Source of the DNA: Stenotrophomonas sp. PS02289
GTDB taxonomy: Bacteria > Pseudomonadota > Gammaproteobacteria > Xanthomonadales > Xanthomonadaceae
Assembly (NCBI RefSeq): GCF_029960115.1
Contig: NZ_JASCOZ010000002.1
Location: 1 to 64,000 of the forward strand
DNA: 64,000 bases
Direction: 5' to 3'
Shown in pieces: positions 44,260-53,207 of this stretch. A program made the position numbers and the translations under genes. A model generated the notes under the pieces. The model worked only from the letters and a program-made list of their open reading frames with translations, did no database searches and had not been told where the DNA came from. The stretch's first letter is position 1; each line of letters opens with the position of its first letter.

Positions 44260-45963
44260 TCAGCCGCCGCGCGGGCCGCCACGGTGACCGCCGCCGCCCG
44301 GACCACCGGGGCCACGGTTACCGCCGCCGGGGCGACCGCCGCCACCCGGACGACCGCCCGGACCGCGATTGCCGCCGGGGCCGCGATTGCCACCCGGGCC
44401 GCCGGGGCCGCGCGGGCCGGCATTGCGGTTGCCGCTGGGACGGGCGTTGCCGTACGGGCTGGCACCGGGGTTGGCGTGATCGGACGGGAAGCTGGGGGCA
44501 TTGCCCGGGTGACCGTACGGATGGCGCTGTGCGCCCTGACCGCCACGGTTGCCTGCGCCGGCACCGGCCGGACGACCCTGGCCGCCGAAGCCGCCGCGAC
44601 CTTCGCTGCGGCCTTCGCCGCCATAGGGGCTACGACCTTCACCGCCGAAGCCGCCGCGACCCTGACCCTGGCCGCCGGCACCGGGCTTGGGCTTGCCGAA
44701 CGGACGGCCCTGGCCACCGGCACCCGGACCGCGTGCGCCGGGGCCACGGGCTGCGCCCGGACCGGCATTGCGGTGGTTGCTCGGACCGGTGCTGACGCCA
44801 TCGGGCACGTACCAGCTGCGGAACGCGGCCGGATTGCCTTCGGGCAGGGCACGGGAATTCTTGTCGGCGCGCTGCTTGAACGGACGCTGCGACTGCTTGG
44901 CCGCCGCTTCGCCGCTGACGGTCAGGCCGCCCTTGAAGCCGCCGCCCTTGCCACCGCGACCACGGCCGCGATCTTCGCGCACGTTGTCGAAGCGGCGCAG
45001 TTCGCGGCCTTCATCGGCGACGTTGTTGCCGTTGACGTAGGCGTTGCCGCGGGCACCGTCGCGCGAGACGCGCACGGTGGTCTTGGCAGCACGACGCTGG
45101 CCGATCACCGGCTGCAGGGTCAGCGCCGACGGCGCGCCTTCTTCCAGCTTCAGTTCGGCGCGCAGCTGTTCAACCTGCTTGGCCGGCAGTTCAATCCACT
45201 GGCCGCGCAGCAGTTCGCGCGGCAGGCTGACCTTGCCGTAACGGGTGCGCTTCAGGCGGCTCACCTGGCAGCCCTGCGACTCCCACAGGCGGCGCACTTC
45301 GCGGTTGCGACCTTCCTTCACCACCACGCGGAACCAGTCGTGCGAATCGGTGCCGCCGATGCGCTCGATTTCATCGAACTTGGCCGGGCCGTCGTCCAGC
45401 GCCACGCCACGGGCGAGGCGGTCGACGATGTTGTCCGGCACCTTGTCTTCGCCTTCCGGGGCGCGCACGCGCACCACGTACTCGCGCTCCACCTCGAACG
45501 AGGGGTGCATCATGGCGTTGGCCAGTTCACCGTCGGTGGTGGCCAGCAGCAGGCCAGTGGTATTGATGTCGAGGCGGCCGATGGCGATCCAGCGCGCGCC
45601 CTTCAGGGCCGGCAGCGCTTCGAACACGGTCGGGCGACCTTCGGGATCTTCGCGGGTGGTGACTTCGCCTTCCTGCTTGTTATAGGCGAGCACGCGCGAG
45701 TTTTCGGTCAGTGCGGTGGCCACGAAGCCGCGGCCATCCAGTTCGACCTTGTCGCCGCTCTTGATGGACTGGCCGGTCTGCGCGACTTCGCCGTTGACCT
45801 TGACCAGGCCGTCGGCAATGCGCTGTTCCAGCGCGCGGCGCGAGCCGAGTCCGGCCTGGGCCAGGACCTTGTGCAGGCGTTCTTCGAGCTTGGGCTGTTC
45901 GGCGGCGGTTTCGCGCTTGAGCGAAAGCTTGTTCAACGACAGCTTGCGAGGGGTGTCACTCAT
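44260..45963 (-). CDS. rluB: 23S rRNA pseudouridine synthase RluB with a long Gly/Arg-rich tail
   Basis: 567 residues. S4 domain (about 28-75), then the RsuA/RluB catalytic domain (about 90-260) with the catalytic Asp in IGRLDINTTGLLLATTDGE and the family motif GRNREVRRLWE. It makes the pseudouridine of helix 89-93 region in 23S rRNA (E. coli position 2605). Residues from about 300 are a disordered tail, Gly/Pro/Arg/Asn-rich with repeated GGNRGPGG-like units, roughly 260 residues. It is transcribed after scpA and scpB. Confidence 0.93.
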   Translation of the reverse strand: MSDTPRKLSLNKLSLKRETAAEQPKLEERLHKVLAQAGLGSRRALEQRIADGLVKVNGEVAQTGQSIKSGDKVELDGRGFVATALTENSRVLAYNKQEGEVTTREDPEGRPTVFEALPALKGARWIAIGRLDINTTGLLLATTDGELANAMMHPSFEVEREYVVRVRAPEGEDKVPDNIVDRLARGVALDDGPAKFDEIERIGGTDSHDWFRVVVKEGRNREVRRLWESQGCQVSRLKRTRYGKVSLPRELLRGQWIELPAKQVEQLRAELKLEEGAPSALTLQPVIGQRRAAKTTVRVSRDGARGNAYVNGNNVADEGRELRRFDNVREDRGRGRGGKGGGFKGGLTVSGEAAAKQSQRPFKQRADKNSRALPEGNPAAFRSWYVPDGVSTGPSNHRNAGPGAARGPGARGPGAGGQGRPFGKPKPGAGGQGQGRGGFGGEGRSPYGGEGRSEGRGGFGGQGRPAGAGAGNRGGQGAQRHPYGHPGNAPSFPSDHANPGASPYGNARPSGNRNAGPRGPGGPGGNRGPGGNRGPGGRPGGGGRPGGGNRGPGGPGGGGHRGGPRGG

Positions 45964-46932
45964 TTACTTGGCTCCGGCCGGCGACACTTCGTCGGCCTCT
46001 GGTTCGGGATCGGCTTCGTCAACAGCCACGGTCGTCGTCGCGACGGCGTTGTTTTCGGTTTCGTTCGGATGCGCCGCGCGTGTTCCCGGCGCGGTATCGG
46101 GTTCGTCGTCGCTGTCGGGGAGTGACGGCGACGCGTTGAATTCGGGGTCGTGCGTATTGTCGGTTTCTTCGTCGCTTTGCGCCAGTCGGGCGGAGAAGCG
46201 GTCGAGGCGGTTCATGCGGCGGGTGTCGCCGGTGTCTTCGGCCGTAGAGCCGCGCGTGCCAGCGTCATCGGTGTCGTCGGCGTCGTTCGCGGCCGCGTCG
46301 ATGTCGCCATCAGCATCGGCATCGGCATCACCAGCAGACACGCCGGCGGCGATCTTCCCGGCCGGCTGGCCGTCGCTGTCCAGCGGCAGCTGCGGTTCCA
46401 GTTCGCCCAGGTCGCGCAGTTCCGACAGCGGGGGCAGCTCGTCCAGGCGCTTGAGCCCGAAGTAGTCCAGGAAGCCCTTGGTGGTGCCAAACAGCGCCGG
46501 CTTGCCGGGTACGTCGCGGTGACCGACGACGCGGATCCATTCGCGTTCTTCCAGGGCCTGGATGATGTTGCTGCTCACGGCCACACCGCGCACCTGCTCG
46601 ATCTCGCCGCGGGTGATGGGCTGGCGGTAGGCGATCAGGGCCAGGGTTTCCAGGGTGGCGCGGGTGTAACGGGTCTTGCGTTCGGTCCACAGCCGGGTGA
46701 TGTAGCCGTGCACTTCGTTTGTGACCTGGAAGCGGAAGCCGGAGGCGACCTCGACCAGCTCCACGCCGCGGTCGGCGCAGCCGTCGCGCAGGATTTCCAG
46801 TGCGCGCTCGATGCTGCCCGGCGGTGCCGGTTCCTCTTCCGGGAACAGACCCTGCAGCTGGGCGAGGGTGAGCGGCTGGCTGGAGGCCAGCAGCGCGCCT
46901 TCGACAATGCGGTTGATCAGCGGTTGATCCAT
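45964..46932 (-). CDS. scpB: Condensin subunit ScpB with an acidic tail
   Basis: 322 residues. The winged-helix ScpB part covers about 1-185: IVEGALLASSQPLTLAQLQGLF, TRATLETLALIAYRQPITR and RVVGHRDVPGKPALFGTTKGFLDYFGL. It bridges the SMC complex with ScpA. The last ~130 residues are low-complexity and strongly acidic (Asp/Ala runs such as DADADADGDIDAAANDADD), longer than in most ScpB. Directly abuts rluB (stop and start separated by 0-1 bp) and lies 13 bp after scpA. Confidence 0.94.
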   Translation of the reverse strand: MDQPLINRIVEGALLASSQPLTLAQLQGLFPEEEPAPPGSIERALEILRDGCADRGVELVEVASGFRFQVTNEVHGYITRLWTERKTRYTRATLETLALIAYRQPITRGEIEQVRGVAVSSNIIQALEEREWIRVVGHRDVPGKPALFGTTKGFLDYFGLKRLDELPPLSELRDLGELEPQLPLDSDGQPAGKIAAGVSAGDADADADGDIDAAANDADDTDDAGTRGSTAEDTGDTRRMNRLDRFSARLAQSDEETDNTHDPEFNASPSLPDSDDEPDTAPGTRAAHPNETENNAVATTTVAVDEADPEPEADEVSPAGAK

Positions 46933-46945
46933 GCGTGAACGGGGC

Positions 46946-47851
46946 TCACTCGGTTTCGTTGGCGGCGTCGTTGTCGTCGAACTCGCTGTTGAACTGCAGC
47001 GGTTCGTTGGTGTTGCCCAGGGCCAGCGACTTGACGTAGATCGGGGCCAGCGGGGCTTCCTGCACGATGTCCAGCAGCTGCTCCTTGGCCAGTTCCAGCA
47101 GGGCCAGGAAGGTCACCAGCACGCCGAGCTTGCCTTCCTCGGCGGTGAACAGCGTTTCAAAACGGTAGAACCTGCCGTCTTCCAGGCGGCCCAGCACATC
47201 GCCCATGCGCTGGCGCACACTCAGCGCCTCGCGCTTGATGGCGTGGCCGGTGAACAGCTCGGCGCGCTTGAGCACGTCGTGCAGGGCCAGCAGCATCTCC
47301 TTCAGATCCACCGGTGGCGGCAGCTTCACCGCGGCCCGGTCGGGCACGAAGGCATGGGCCAGGCTGGTGTCGCGGTCCTGGCGGGGCAGGGCGTCGATAT
47401 CTTCGGCGGCCTGCTTGAAACGTTCGTACTCCTGCAGCCGGCGCACCAGCTCCGCACGCGGGTCGGCTTCCTCGCCTTCGGCGCTGGGCGGCCGCGGCAG
47501 CAGCATGCGCGACTTCACTTCGGCCAGGATCGCCGCCATCACCAGATACTCGGCGGCCAGCTCGAAGCGCAGCTCCTGCATCACATTGATGTATTCCACG
47601 TACTGCCGGGTGATCTCGGCGACGGGGATGTCCAGAATGTCCAGGTTCTGCCGGCGGATCAGGTACAGCAGCAGATCGAGCGGGCCTTCAAACGCATCCA
47701 GGATGACTTCCAGTGCATCCGGCGGAATGTACAGGTCCTGCGGAATCTGCAGCACCGGCTGCCCATGCACCACGGCCAGCGGCATTTCCTGCTGCTGCGG
47801 GGCGGTCGGCCGGGTTTGCGGGTTCGCGTCGGACGCGAGTTCGGAAGTCAT
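46946..47851 (-). CDS. scpA: Condensin subunit ScpA
   Basis: 301 residues, kleisin family. N-terminal FEGPLDLLLYLIRRQNLDILDIPVAEIT binds the SMC neck; AAEYLVMAAILAEVKSRMLLP follows, and the C-terminal winged helix (about 205-280, VTFLALLELAKEQLLDIVQE) binds the SMC head. The ATG at 47851 is used (MTSELASDANPQ); an extra 38 codons upstream are open but lack homology. Confidence 0.94.
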   Translation of the reverse strand: MTSELASDANPQTRPTAPQQQEMPLAVVHGQPVLQIPQDLYIPPDALEVILDAFEGPLDLLLYLIRRQNLDILDIPVAEITRQYVEYINVMQELRFELAAEYLVMAAILAEVKSRMLLPRPPSAEGEEADPRAELVRRLQEYERFKQAAEDIDALPRQDRDTSLAHAFVPDRAAVKLPPPVDLKEMLLALHDVLKRAELFTGHAIKREALSVRQRMGDVLGRLEDGRFYRFETLFTAEEGKLGVLVTFLALLELAKEQLLDIVQEAPLAPIYVKSLALGNTNEPLQFNSEFDDNDAANETE

Positions 47852-48199
47852 CAAGCGTGATGTCAGGATTGCATCGGACCGTTGGCCGGACCACGTCCGC
47901 CACCGGCCGGGCCGGACAGCAGGAACATGAGCGGCATGGCACGCCAGAACCGGCGTGGTTTCCACACTACAAACAGCAGGGCGCGCCGCATGGGGCAGCG
48001 ACGTAACTACAAGGAGGTCGTCTACGTGTACCGGTGTGGGGCAGCGGGTCGGTCATCGGTGGGCAAACAGGCCGGAACCGACGGGGCTGCTGCGTCCAGC
48101 CACGTGCAATGAAGTGAAGAGTAAGCCGTTACCGGGCCTCTGTCCAGCCGGGCAGGCTAGAATTCACGTGTTTGTTAAGGTCACCCCCTGGAGTTGCCC
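47852..48199. other. 348 bp gene-less stretch between scpA and yciI
   Basis: It is the divergent control region. The sole notable items are a perfect AAGGAGG at 48011-48017 with a 28-codon GTG frame after it (48026-48112) and scattered GC-rich short inverted repeats. No recognisable gene. Confidence 0.5.
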
Positions 48200-48499
48200 G
48201 TGTTGTATGTGATTGAAGGCTATGACGGTACCGACGTGCTGGCCGCCCGGCTGGAGGCTCGCCCGGCCCACCTGGCCCGGCTGACCGCGCTGCGTGACGA
48301 GGGGCGGCTGCTGCTGGCCGGCCCGTGCCCGGCCATCGACAGTGAAGACCCGGGCCCGGCGGGGTTCAGCGGCAGCGTGGTGATTGCCGAGTTCGAATCG
48401 CTGGCCGCCGCCCAGGACTGGGCCGCTGCAGACCCCTATGTGGATGCCGGCGTCTATGTGCGCACCGAAGTGCGCCCGTTCCGCAAGGTGCTGCCATGA
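48200..48499 (+). CDS. YciI family protein
   Basis: 99 residues. The YciI fold is seen in [39 protein letters not shown] (with the family His) and [18 protein letters not shown]. Two starts are possible: TTG 48194, right against GGAG with no spacing, and GTG 48200, six bases past GGAG, which is preferred. Overlaps bolA by 4 bp; YciI next to BolA is a common pairing in this group. Confidence 0.85.
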   Translation: MLYVIEGYDGTDVLAARLEARPAHLARLTALRDEGRLLLAGPCPAIDSEDPGPAGFSGSVVIAEFESLAAAQDWAAADPYVDAGVYVRTEVRPFRKVLP

Positions 48500-48771
48500 G
48501 CGCCGAACGGGTAGACCGCATCCGGGCCGCGCTGCAGGCGGCGCTGGACCCGGTGCTGCTGGAGATCGAGGACGACAGTCATCGCCATGCTGGTCACGCC
48601 GGCGCGAAGGACGGGCGGGGGCATTTCAATGTGCATATCGTCAGCGCCGCGTTCGAGGGCAAGCTGCCGCTGGCGCGCCACCGGGCGGTCTATGCCGCGC
48701 TGGGCACGATGATGGACACCGATATCCACGCGCTGTCCATCCGCGCCGAGACGCCGGTCACAAAACCCTGA
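48496..48771 (+). CDS. bolA: BolA family protein
   Basis: 91 residues, class II KH-like BolA fold. The pattern [12 protein letters not shown] then [30 protein letters not shown] is the BolA signature, with the Fe-S-related His region SHRHAGH and the C-terminal His in [12 protein letters not shown]. BolA proteins work with monothiol glutaredoxins in Fe-S handling and may affect cell-wall gene expression. Coupled to yciI. Confidence 0.92.
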   Translation: MSAERVDRIRAALQAALDPVLLEIEDDSHRHAGHAGAKDGRGHFNVHIVSAAFEGKLPLARHRAVYAALGTMMDTDIHALSIRAETPVTKP

Positions 48772-48863
48772 AACCCTTGTCCTGCCTTGTCCTGGCAAGT
48801 CCCAGGACGTCCCCCACAAGACACGCCGAGGTTACGAGCATGCGACATTCACCTAACGTAGTG

Positions 48864-48892
48864 TTTACATCGGGGTTTGAAAACGCTTACAT
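48864..48892 (+). promoter_or_regulatory. Candidate promoter and LacI-type operator of the regulator gene
   Basis: TTTACA (48864-48869), 17 bp, TTACAT (48887-48892, weak) form a possible promoter. The palindrome TGAAAACGCTTACA (48878-48891), with central CG, matches the general LacI/CcpA-family operator form and covers the -10, as for autorepression. A near copy lies at 53140. Confidence 0.6.
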
Positions 48893-48934
48893 TCCGCGCC
48901 AAGCCCAGATCTCTAAGCCGTGGAGGGCGGCGAA

Positions 48935-49957
48935 GTGAACAAGGCAGCGATCACCATCAAGGATGTCGCGCGGGAAGCCCGTGTCTCTGTAGCCACGGTT
49001 TCGCGCGCACTCAACGGGCACGAAAACGTCGCCGAGCCAGTGCGCAAGCTGGTGCTGGAGGTGGCTGCGCGCCTGCGCTACACCCCGCATGCGGCCGCGC
49101 GCAGCCTGAGCAGCCGCCGCACCAATACGGTCGGGGTGGTGCTGCCGGACCTGTACGGCGAATTCTTCTCTGAACTGATGCGCGGCATCGACCAGGTGGC
49201 TCGGGCCCGTCGCCAGCATCTGCTGGTGTCCAGCTACCACGGCGACCAGGAGCAGCAGGGCGCGGCCCTGCGGGCGATGCGCGGCCGCGTGGACGGCCTG
49301 CTGGTGCTTTCCCCGTATGCGGAAAGCCCGGACTTCCTGACCGACAATCTGCCGCAGTCGCTGCCGACGGTGCTGATCAACACCTATCTGCCCGGCGAAG
49401 ACCACCCGGTGCTGAGCATCGACGACCACGCGGGCGCGGTGGCGATGACCCGCCATCTGCTCGATGCAGGGCATCGTCGTATCGCCTTCATTGCGGGTCC
49501 GGACCTGAACTTCGATGCACGCGAACGCCTGCGCGGTTTCCGCGATGCGATTGCGGATTTCGGTAATGGCGCGGAAGGTATCGAGCTGCCCGGCGACTTC
49601 GATGAGGCCTCGGGCCATCGCGCCGGACAGGAGCTGTTGGCGGCGGGCGCACTGCCCGATGCGGTGTTCGCCGCCAACGACATGATGGCGCTCGGCTGCC
49701 TGTATGCATTCGCCCAGGCAGGCGTGCGCGTGCCTGCGGATGTGGCGCTTGCAGGCTTCGATGACATCCCGTTGGCGCGTTTCGTTCACCCTTCGTTGAC
49801 AACGATGCAGGTGAGTATCGCTGAGCTTGGCGATAAGGCGATGACGCGTCTGCTGCAGTTGATGGATGGCAACAACACGGAAACGGCAGGGGACAAGCAC
49901 ACGCTTGTGCCTCGTCTTATCGTGCGCGATTCAAGCGGTACCCGTACCACGTCGTAA
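48935..49957 (+). CDS. LacI-family transcription regulator
   Basis: 340 residues. N-terminal helix-turn-helix and hinge (about 5-60: TIKDVAREARVSVATVSRALNG, RLRYTPHAAARSLSS), then a periplasmic-binding-like sugar domain with TNTVGVVLPDL and AGFDDIPLARFVHPSLTT. It should repress the downstream sugar locus until its ligand is bound. GTG at 48935 has GGAGGG 8 bases ahead, better than the GTG at 48920. Followed by a TonB receptor in the same direction. Confidence 0.92.
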   Translation: MNKAAITIKDVAREARVSVATVSRALNGHENVAEPVRKLVLEVAARLRYTPHAAARSLSSRRTNTVGVVLPDLYGEFFSELMRGIDQVARARRQHLLVSSYHGDQEQQGAALRAMRGRVDGLLVLSPYAESPDFLTDNLPQSLPTVLINTYLPGEDHPVLSIDDHAGAVAMTRHLLDAGHRRIAFIAGPDLNFDARERLRGFRDAIADFGNGAEGIELPGDFDEASGHRAGQELLAAGALPDAVFAANDMMALGCLYAFAQAGVRVPADVALAGFDDIPLARFVHPSLTTMQVSIAELGDKAMTRLLQLMDGNNTETAGDKHTLVPRLIVRDSSGTRTTS

Positions 49958-50024
49958 ACCACGCTGTCATATAAAAAACGAAAGGCGGCCGCAACGACGG
50001 CCACCACCACCCGGAGATTTTCGC

Positions 50025-53000
50025 ATGACGTATTCCAATCACCGCACCCGCCAGCCGGCCCGTCGCCTGCTGACGAGCGCACTGGTCAGCTGCCTGATGC
50101 TGGGCGCAGCCCCGAGCCTGATGGCGCAGTCGGCCACCTCGTCGCTGCGTGGCCAGGTTGCCTCGGCCGAAGCCGGCACCGAAGTGACCGCCACCAACAC
50201 GGCCACCGGCACCGTTCGCCGCGCCACCACCCGCGCTGACGGCAGCTACTCGCTGATGGGCCTGGACCCGGGCACCTACGACGTGGTCGCCAATGGCCAG
50301 TCGCAGAAGGTGACGGTGACGGTGGCATCGACCGCCACGCTGAACTTCAGCGGTGCCGCCGCCAATGGCTCCACGGCCAATGCGACCAACCTGGACACGG
50401 TGAACGTGGTTGCGCCGACCCTGCTGCAGGAAGTGCGTACTTCTGAAGTGGGCAAGACCGTCAGCCTGCAGCAGATCCAGACCACCCCGCAGGTGTCGCG
50501 CAACTTCCTGGAATTCGCCGACGCGGTGCCGGGCATGATCTTCACCCGTGATGCGAAGGGCAACACCTCGCTGCGCGGCGGTGCGACCAATGCCGACGGT
50601 ACCAACGTGTACATCGACGGCGTGGGCCAGAAGAGCTACGTCAAGGGCGGCGGCGTGGCCGGCCAGTCCGGCAGCGCGGGCAATCCGTTCCCGCAGCTGG
50701 CGATCGGCGAATACAAGGTCATCAGCGGCAACTACAAGGCCGAGTACGGCCAGGTGTCCAGCGCGGCCGTGACCGCGGCGACCAAGTCCGGTACCAACGA
50801 ATTCAAGGGTGAGGCGTTCTACCGCTACACCGACGAAGACATGCGCGCCATGACCCCGGCCGAGCGCCAGGAAGGCAAGAGCAAGCAGGTCTCGGCCGAG
50901 AAGGAATACGGCTTCGCCCTGGGCGGCCCGATCATCCAGGACAAGGCGCACTTCTTCGTCACCTATGAAGCCAAGCGCTTCGACCTGCCGGTGACCATCG
51001 CACCGGAAGGTTCGGTAACCGACCGCGTTGGTCTGCTGCCGGCCGACGCCGCTGCCGGCCTGGGCCCGGCCAGCCAGCCGTTCGAGCAGGACCTGATCTT
51101 CGCCAAGATCGACTTCGAGCCGACCGACTACGACCGCATCGAGCTGACCTTCCAGGACCGCGACGAAACCCAGCAGCAGTTCAGCGGCCAGACCGCACCG
51201 TCGGCCGGCAAGGAAACCATCAACACCGACCGTCGTTACGCGCTGCGCTGGAACCACAGCGGTGAGCGTTTCTACAACGAGCTGATGGTCACCCACGAAG
51301 ACTCGTTCAACAATCCGTACCCGCTGACCATCGGTCCGGGCATCACCTACACCGCACCGGACGGCACCGACGAGCGCATCCTGGTCAAGGTCGGCGGCGC
51401 TTCGGCACTGGACGCGCAGGTGAAGGGCCAGAAGGGCTGGTCGATCGAAGACAACCTGACCCTCAACGGCATCGAATTCGCCGGCGACCACACCATCAAG
51501 ATGGGCGCGAAATACAAGGAAATCGATCTGTACGCCTCCGACGCGGCGCAGATCAATCCGCAGTACTCCTACACCCTGGGTGACCCGGACTTCCCGTCCG
51601 ACATCCCGTACAAGGCGCAGTTCGTGAAGCCGGTCACCGGCGTGTCCGGCGTGTCCGGCGAAGTGCGCTCGAAGGTCAAGCAGATCGGTCTGTTCATCCA
51701 GGATGACTGGCAGGTCAACGACCACCTGCAGCTGAACCTTGGCCTGCGTTGGGACTACGAAAAGAACCCGAGCTACCTGGACTTCGTGACCCCGCCGGAA
51801 GTGGTGGCAGCGCTGTACTCGCAGGATCCGCGCGCGGCCGCTGGCCAGACCTATGCGCAGACCCTGGCGCTGAGCGGCCTGAACATCAACGATTACATCA
51901 GCACCGGCAACAACCGCAAGGCGTTCAAGGATGCCTGGCAGCCGCGTCTGGGCTTCTCGTATGACATCAATGCCGACGAGATGCACGTGATCCACGGTGG
52001 TGCCGGTCGTTCCTATGACCGCGACCTGTTCGACTACCTGCAGCTGGAAACCACCAAGCTGGCCCTGCCGCAGCCGACCGTGTACTTCCGCAACCCGGCC
52101 ACCGGTACCTGCTTGAACGGCCAGCCGGCCTGCTTCGACTGGGATCCGGCGCTGATGGGCAACATCCAGGGCCTGCAGGCACTGCTGGGTTCCACCAGCA
52201 ACGCCGGTCTGGAAGTGGACATGCTCAACAACAAGCTGAAGGCTCCGTACGCGGACCAGTTCAGCCTGGGTATGAGCAACCAGATCGGCGACTGGCTGAC
52301 CGACGCCACCATCGCCCGTACGCTGACCTATGACGGGTTCGCCTTCACCCTGGGCAACCGTTACCCGACCGGCCAGTTCTTCGACGACCCGCGCCTGTGC
52401 GGTGGTACTTCGCCGGGCCTGGGCCAGGCGTGGAGCTGCAACGTGCCGGGCTTCGGCAGCCTGATCATCGGCCAGCAGGGCATCAAGACCCGTGCGACCC
52501 AGGTGCTGCTGTCGGCGCAGAAGCCGTTCACCAAGGAAAGCGGCTGGGGCACCTCGATCGCCTACACCTGGACCACGGCCCGTCACAACCGCGACATCAA
52601 CGAGCACTACGCGTTTGACCGCGGCGTGATCGGTGACTACCCGACCATCCGTTCCAACGGCGCGCCGCGTCACCGCATCGTGCTGACCGGTTCGTATGCC
52701 GGCTTCTGGGACATCACCTTCGGCGGCAAGATCACCCTGGCCACCCCGACCGCAGTCAATGACTGGTACCCGGTGACCCAGGCCAGCGGCTATGACCTGC
52801 CGACCCCGGGCGCTGCGGTTGCCCAGGGCAATGGCAAGTTCCTGGTCGGTGGCAAGATCTGGGGCTACCGTTCGGTGGACCTGCAGGCAACGAAGACGTT
52901 CAAGATGCCGGGCGATACCGAGCTGTACGCGCGTATCGACATCATCAACGTGTTCAACTTCGACAACTTCTCCAACTTCAACTACACCAAGTCGAACGGG

Positions 53001-53084
53001 AAGCTGCTGGCGAGCTACAACGAGACCGGCGACATCGTCGGTACGCCGCGCCAGGTGAAGGCCGAAGTGGGCTTCCGCTTCTAA
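50025..53084 (+). CDS. TonB-dependent receptor, carbohydrate-type
   Basis: 1019 residues. Signal peptide (about 1-36, ending MAQS), a carboxypeptidase-regulatory-like domain (about 40-110, SLRGQVASAEAGTEVTATNTATGTV and YSLMGLDPGTYDVVA), plug domain (about 130-250, NVYIDGVGQKSYV) and a 22-strand barrel ending in VKAEVGFRF with the terminal Phe. This is the Oar/SusC-like type used for glycan uptake in Xanthomonads. It has no typical N-terminal Fe-signalling domain. A strong terminator follows, so the receptor ends the first transcript of the locus. Confidence 0.92.
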   Translation: MTYSNHRTRQPARRLLTSALVSCLMLGAAPSLMAQSATSSLRGQVASAEAGTEVTATNTATGTVRRATTRADGSYSLMGLDPGTYDVVANGQSQKVTVTVASTATLNFSGAAANGSTANATNLDTVNVVAPTLLQEVRTSEVGKTVSLQQIQTTPQVSRNFLEFADAVPGMIFTRDAKGNTSLRGGATNADGTNVYIDGVGQKSYVKGGGVAGQSGSAGNPFPQLAIGEYKVISGNYKAEYGQVSSAAVTAATKSGTNEFKGEAFYRYTDEDMRAMTPAERQEGKSKQVSAEKEYGFALGGPIIQDKAHFFVTYEAKRFDLPVTIAPEGSVTDRVGLLPADAAAGLGPASQPFEQDLIFAKIDFEPTDYDRIELTFQDRDETQQQFSGQTAPSAGKETINTDRRYALRWNHSGERFYNELMVTHEDSFNNPYPLTIGPGITYTAPDGTDERILVKVGGASALDAQVKGQKGWSIEDNLTLNGIEFAGDHTIKMGAKYKEIDLYASDAAQINPQYSYTLGDPDFPSDIPYKAQFVKPVTGVSGVSGEVRSKVKQIGLFIQDDWQVNDHLQLNLGLRWDYEKNPSYLDFVTPPEVVAALYSQDPRAAAGQTYAQTLALSGLNINDYISTGNNRKAFKDAWQPRLGFSYDINADEMHVIHGGAGRSYDRDLFDYLQLETTKLALPQPTVYFRNPATGTCLNGQPACFDWDPALMGNIQGLQALLGSTSNAGLEVDMLNNKLKAPYADQFSLGMSNQIGDWLTDATIARTLTYDGFAFTLGNRYPTGQFFDDPRLCGGTSPGLGQAWSCNVPGFGSLIIGQQGIKTRATQVLLSAQKPFTKESGWGTSIAYTWTTARHNRDINEHYAFDRGVIGDYPTIRSNGAPRHRIVLTGSYAGFWDITFGGKITLATPTAVNDWYPVTQASGYDLPTPGAAVAQGNGKFLVGGKIWGYRSVDLQATKTFKMPGDTELYARIDIINVFNFDNFSNFNYTKSNGKLLASYNETGDIVGTPRQVKAEVGFRF

Positions 53085-53091
53085 GTGTTGC

Positions 53092-53128
53092 AACCGGTAC
53101 CGCCTGTGAGGGCGGTACCGGTTTTTTT
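53092..53128 (+). terminator. Strong terminator after the TonB receptor gene
   Basis: AACCGGTACCGCC pairs over 13 bp with GGCGGTACCGGTT around TGTGAG, then seven T. Confidence 0.95.
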
Positions 53129-53139
53129 AACTGATGTGC

Positions 53140-53153
53140 TGTAAACGATTTCA
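53140..53153. promoter_or_regulatory. Second LacI-type operator
   Basis: TGTAAACGATTTCA. Its complement TGAAATCGTTTACA agrees with the operator at 48878 (TGAAAACGCTTACA) in 12 of 14 positions. It lies 55 bp before the glycosidase lipoprotein start, so the local LacI protein probably controls this transcript too. Confidence 0.65.
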
Positions 53154-53207
53154 CTCCACGGGCCGGTATGCTGACGTGGAAACCGTATTCCGAGGAGGGC
53201 AGGCACG

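Noticed and set aside
44194-46125. A 643-codon rightward open frame across rluB and scpB
   Set aside because: It is the antisense shadow of the GC-rich rluB gene; Ala/Thr-rich, with no domain and no ribosome site.
48789-48808. GTCCTGG-CAAGTC-CCAGGAC as terminator of bolA
   Set aside because: A good stem, but no T run follows; left uncalled.
49917-53093. A 1058-codon leftward open frame over the TonB receptor gene
   Set aside because: Antisense of a genuine receptor with signal peptide, plug and terminal Phe; the leftward product resembles no protein and comes from high third-position GC.
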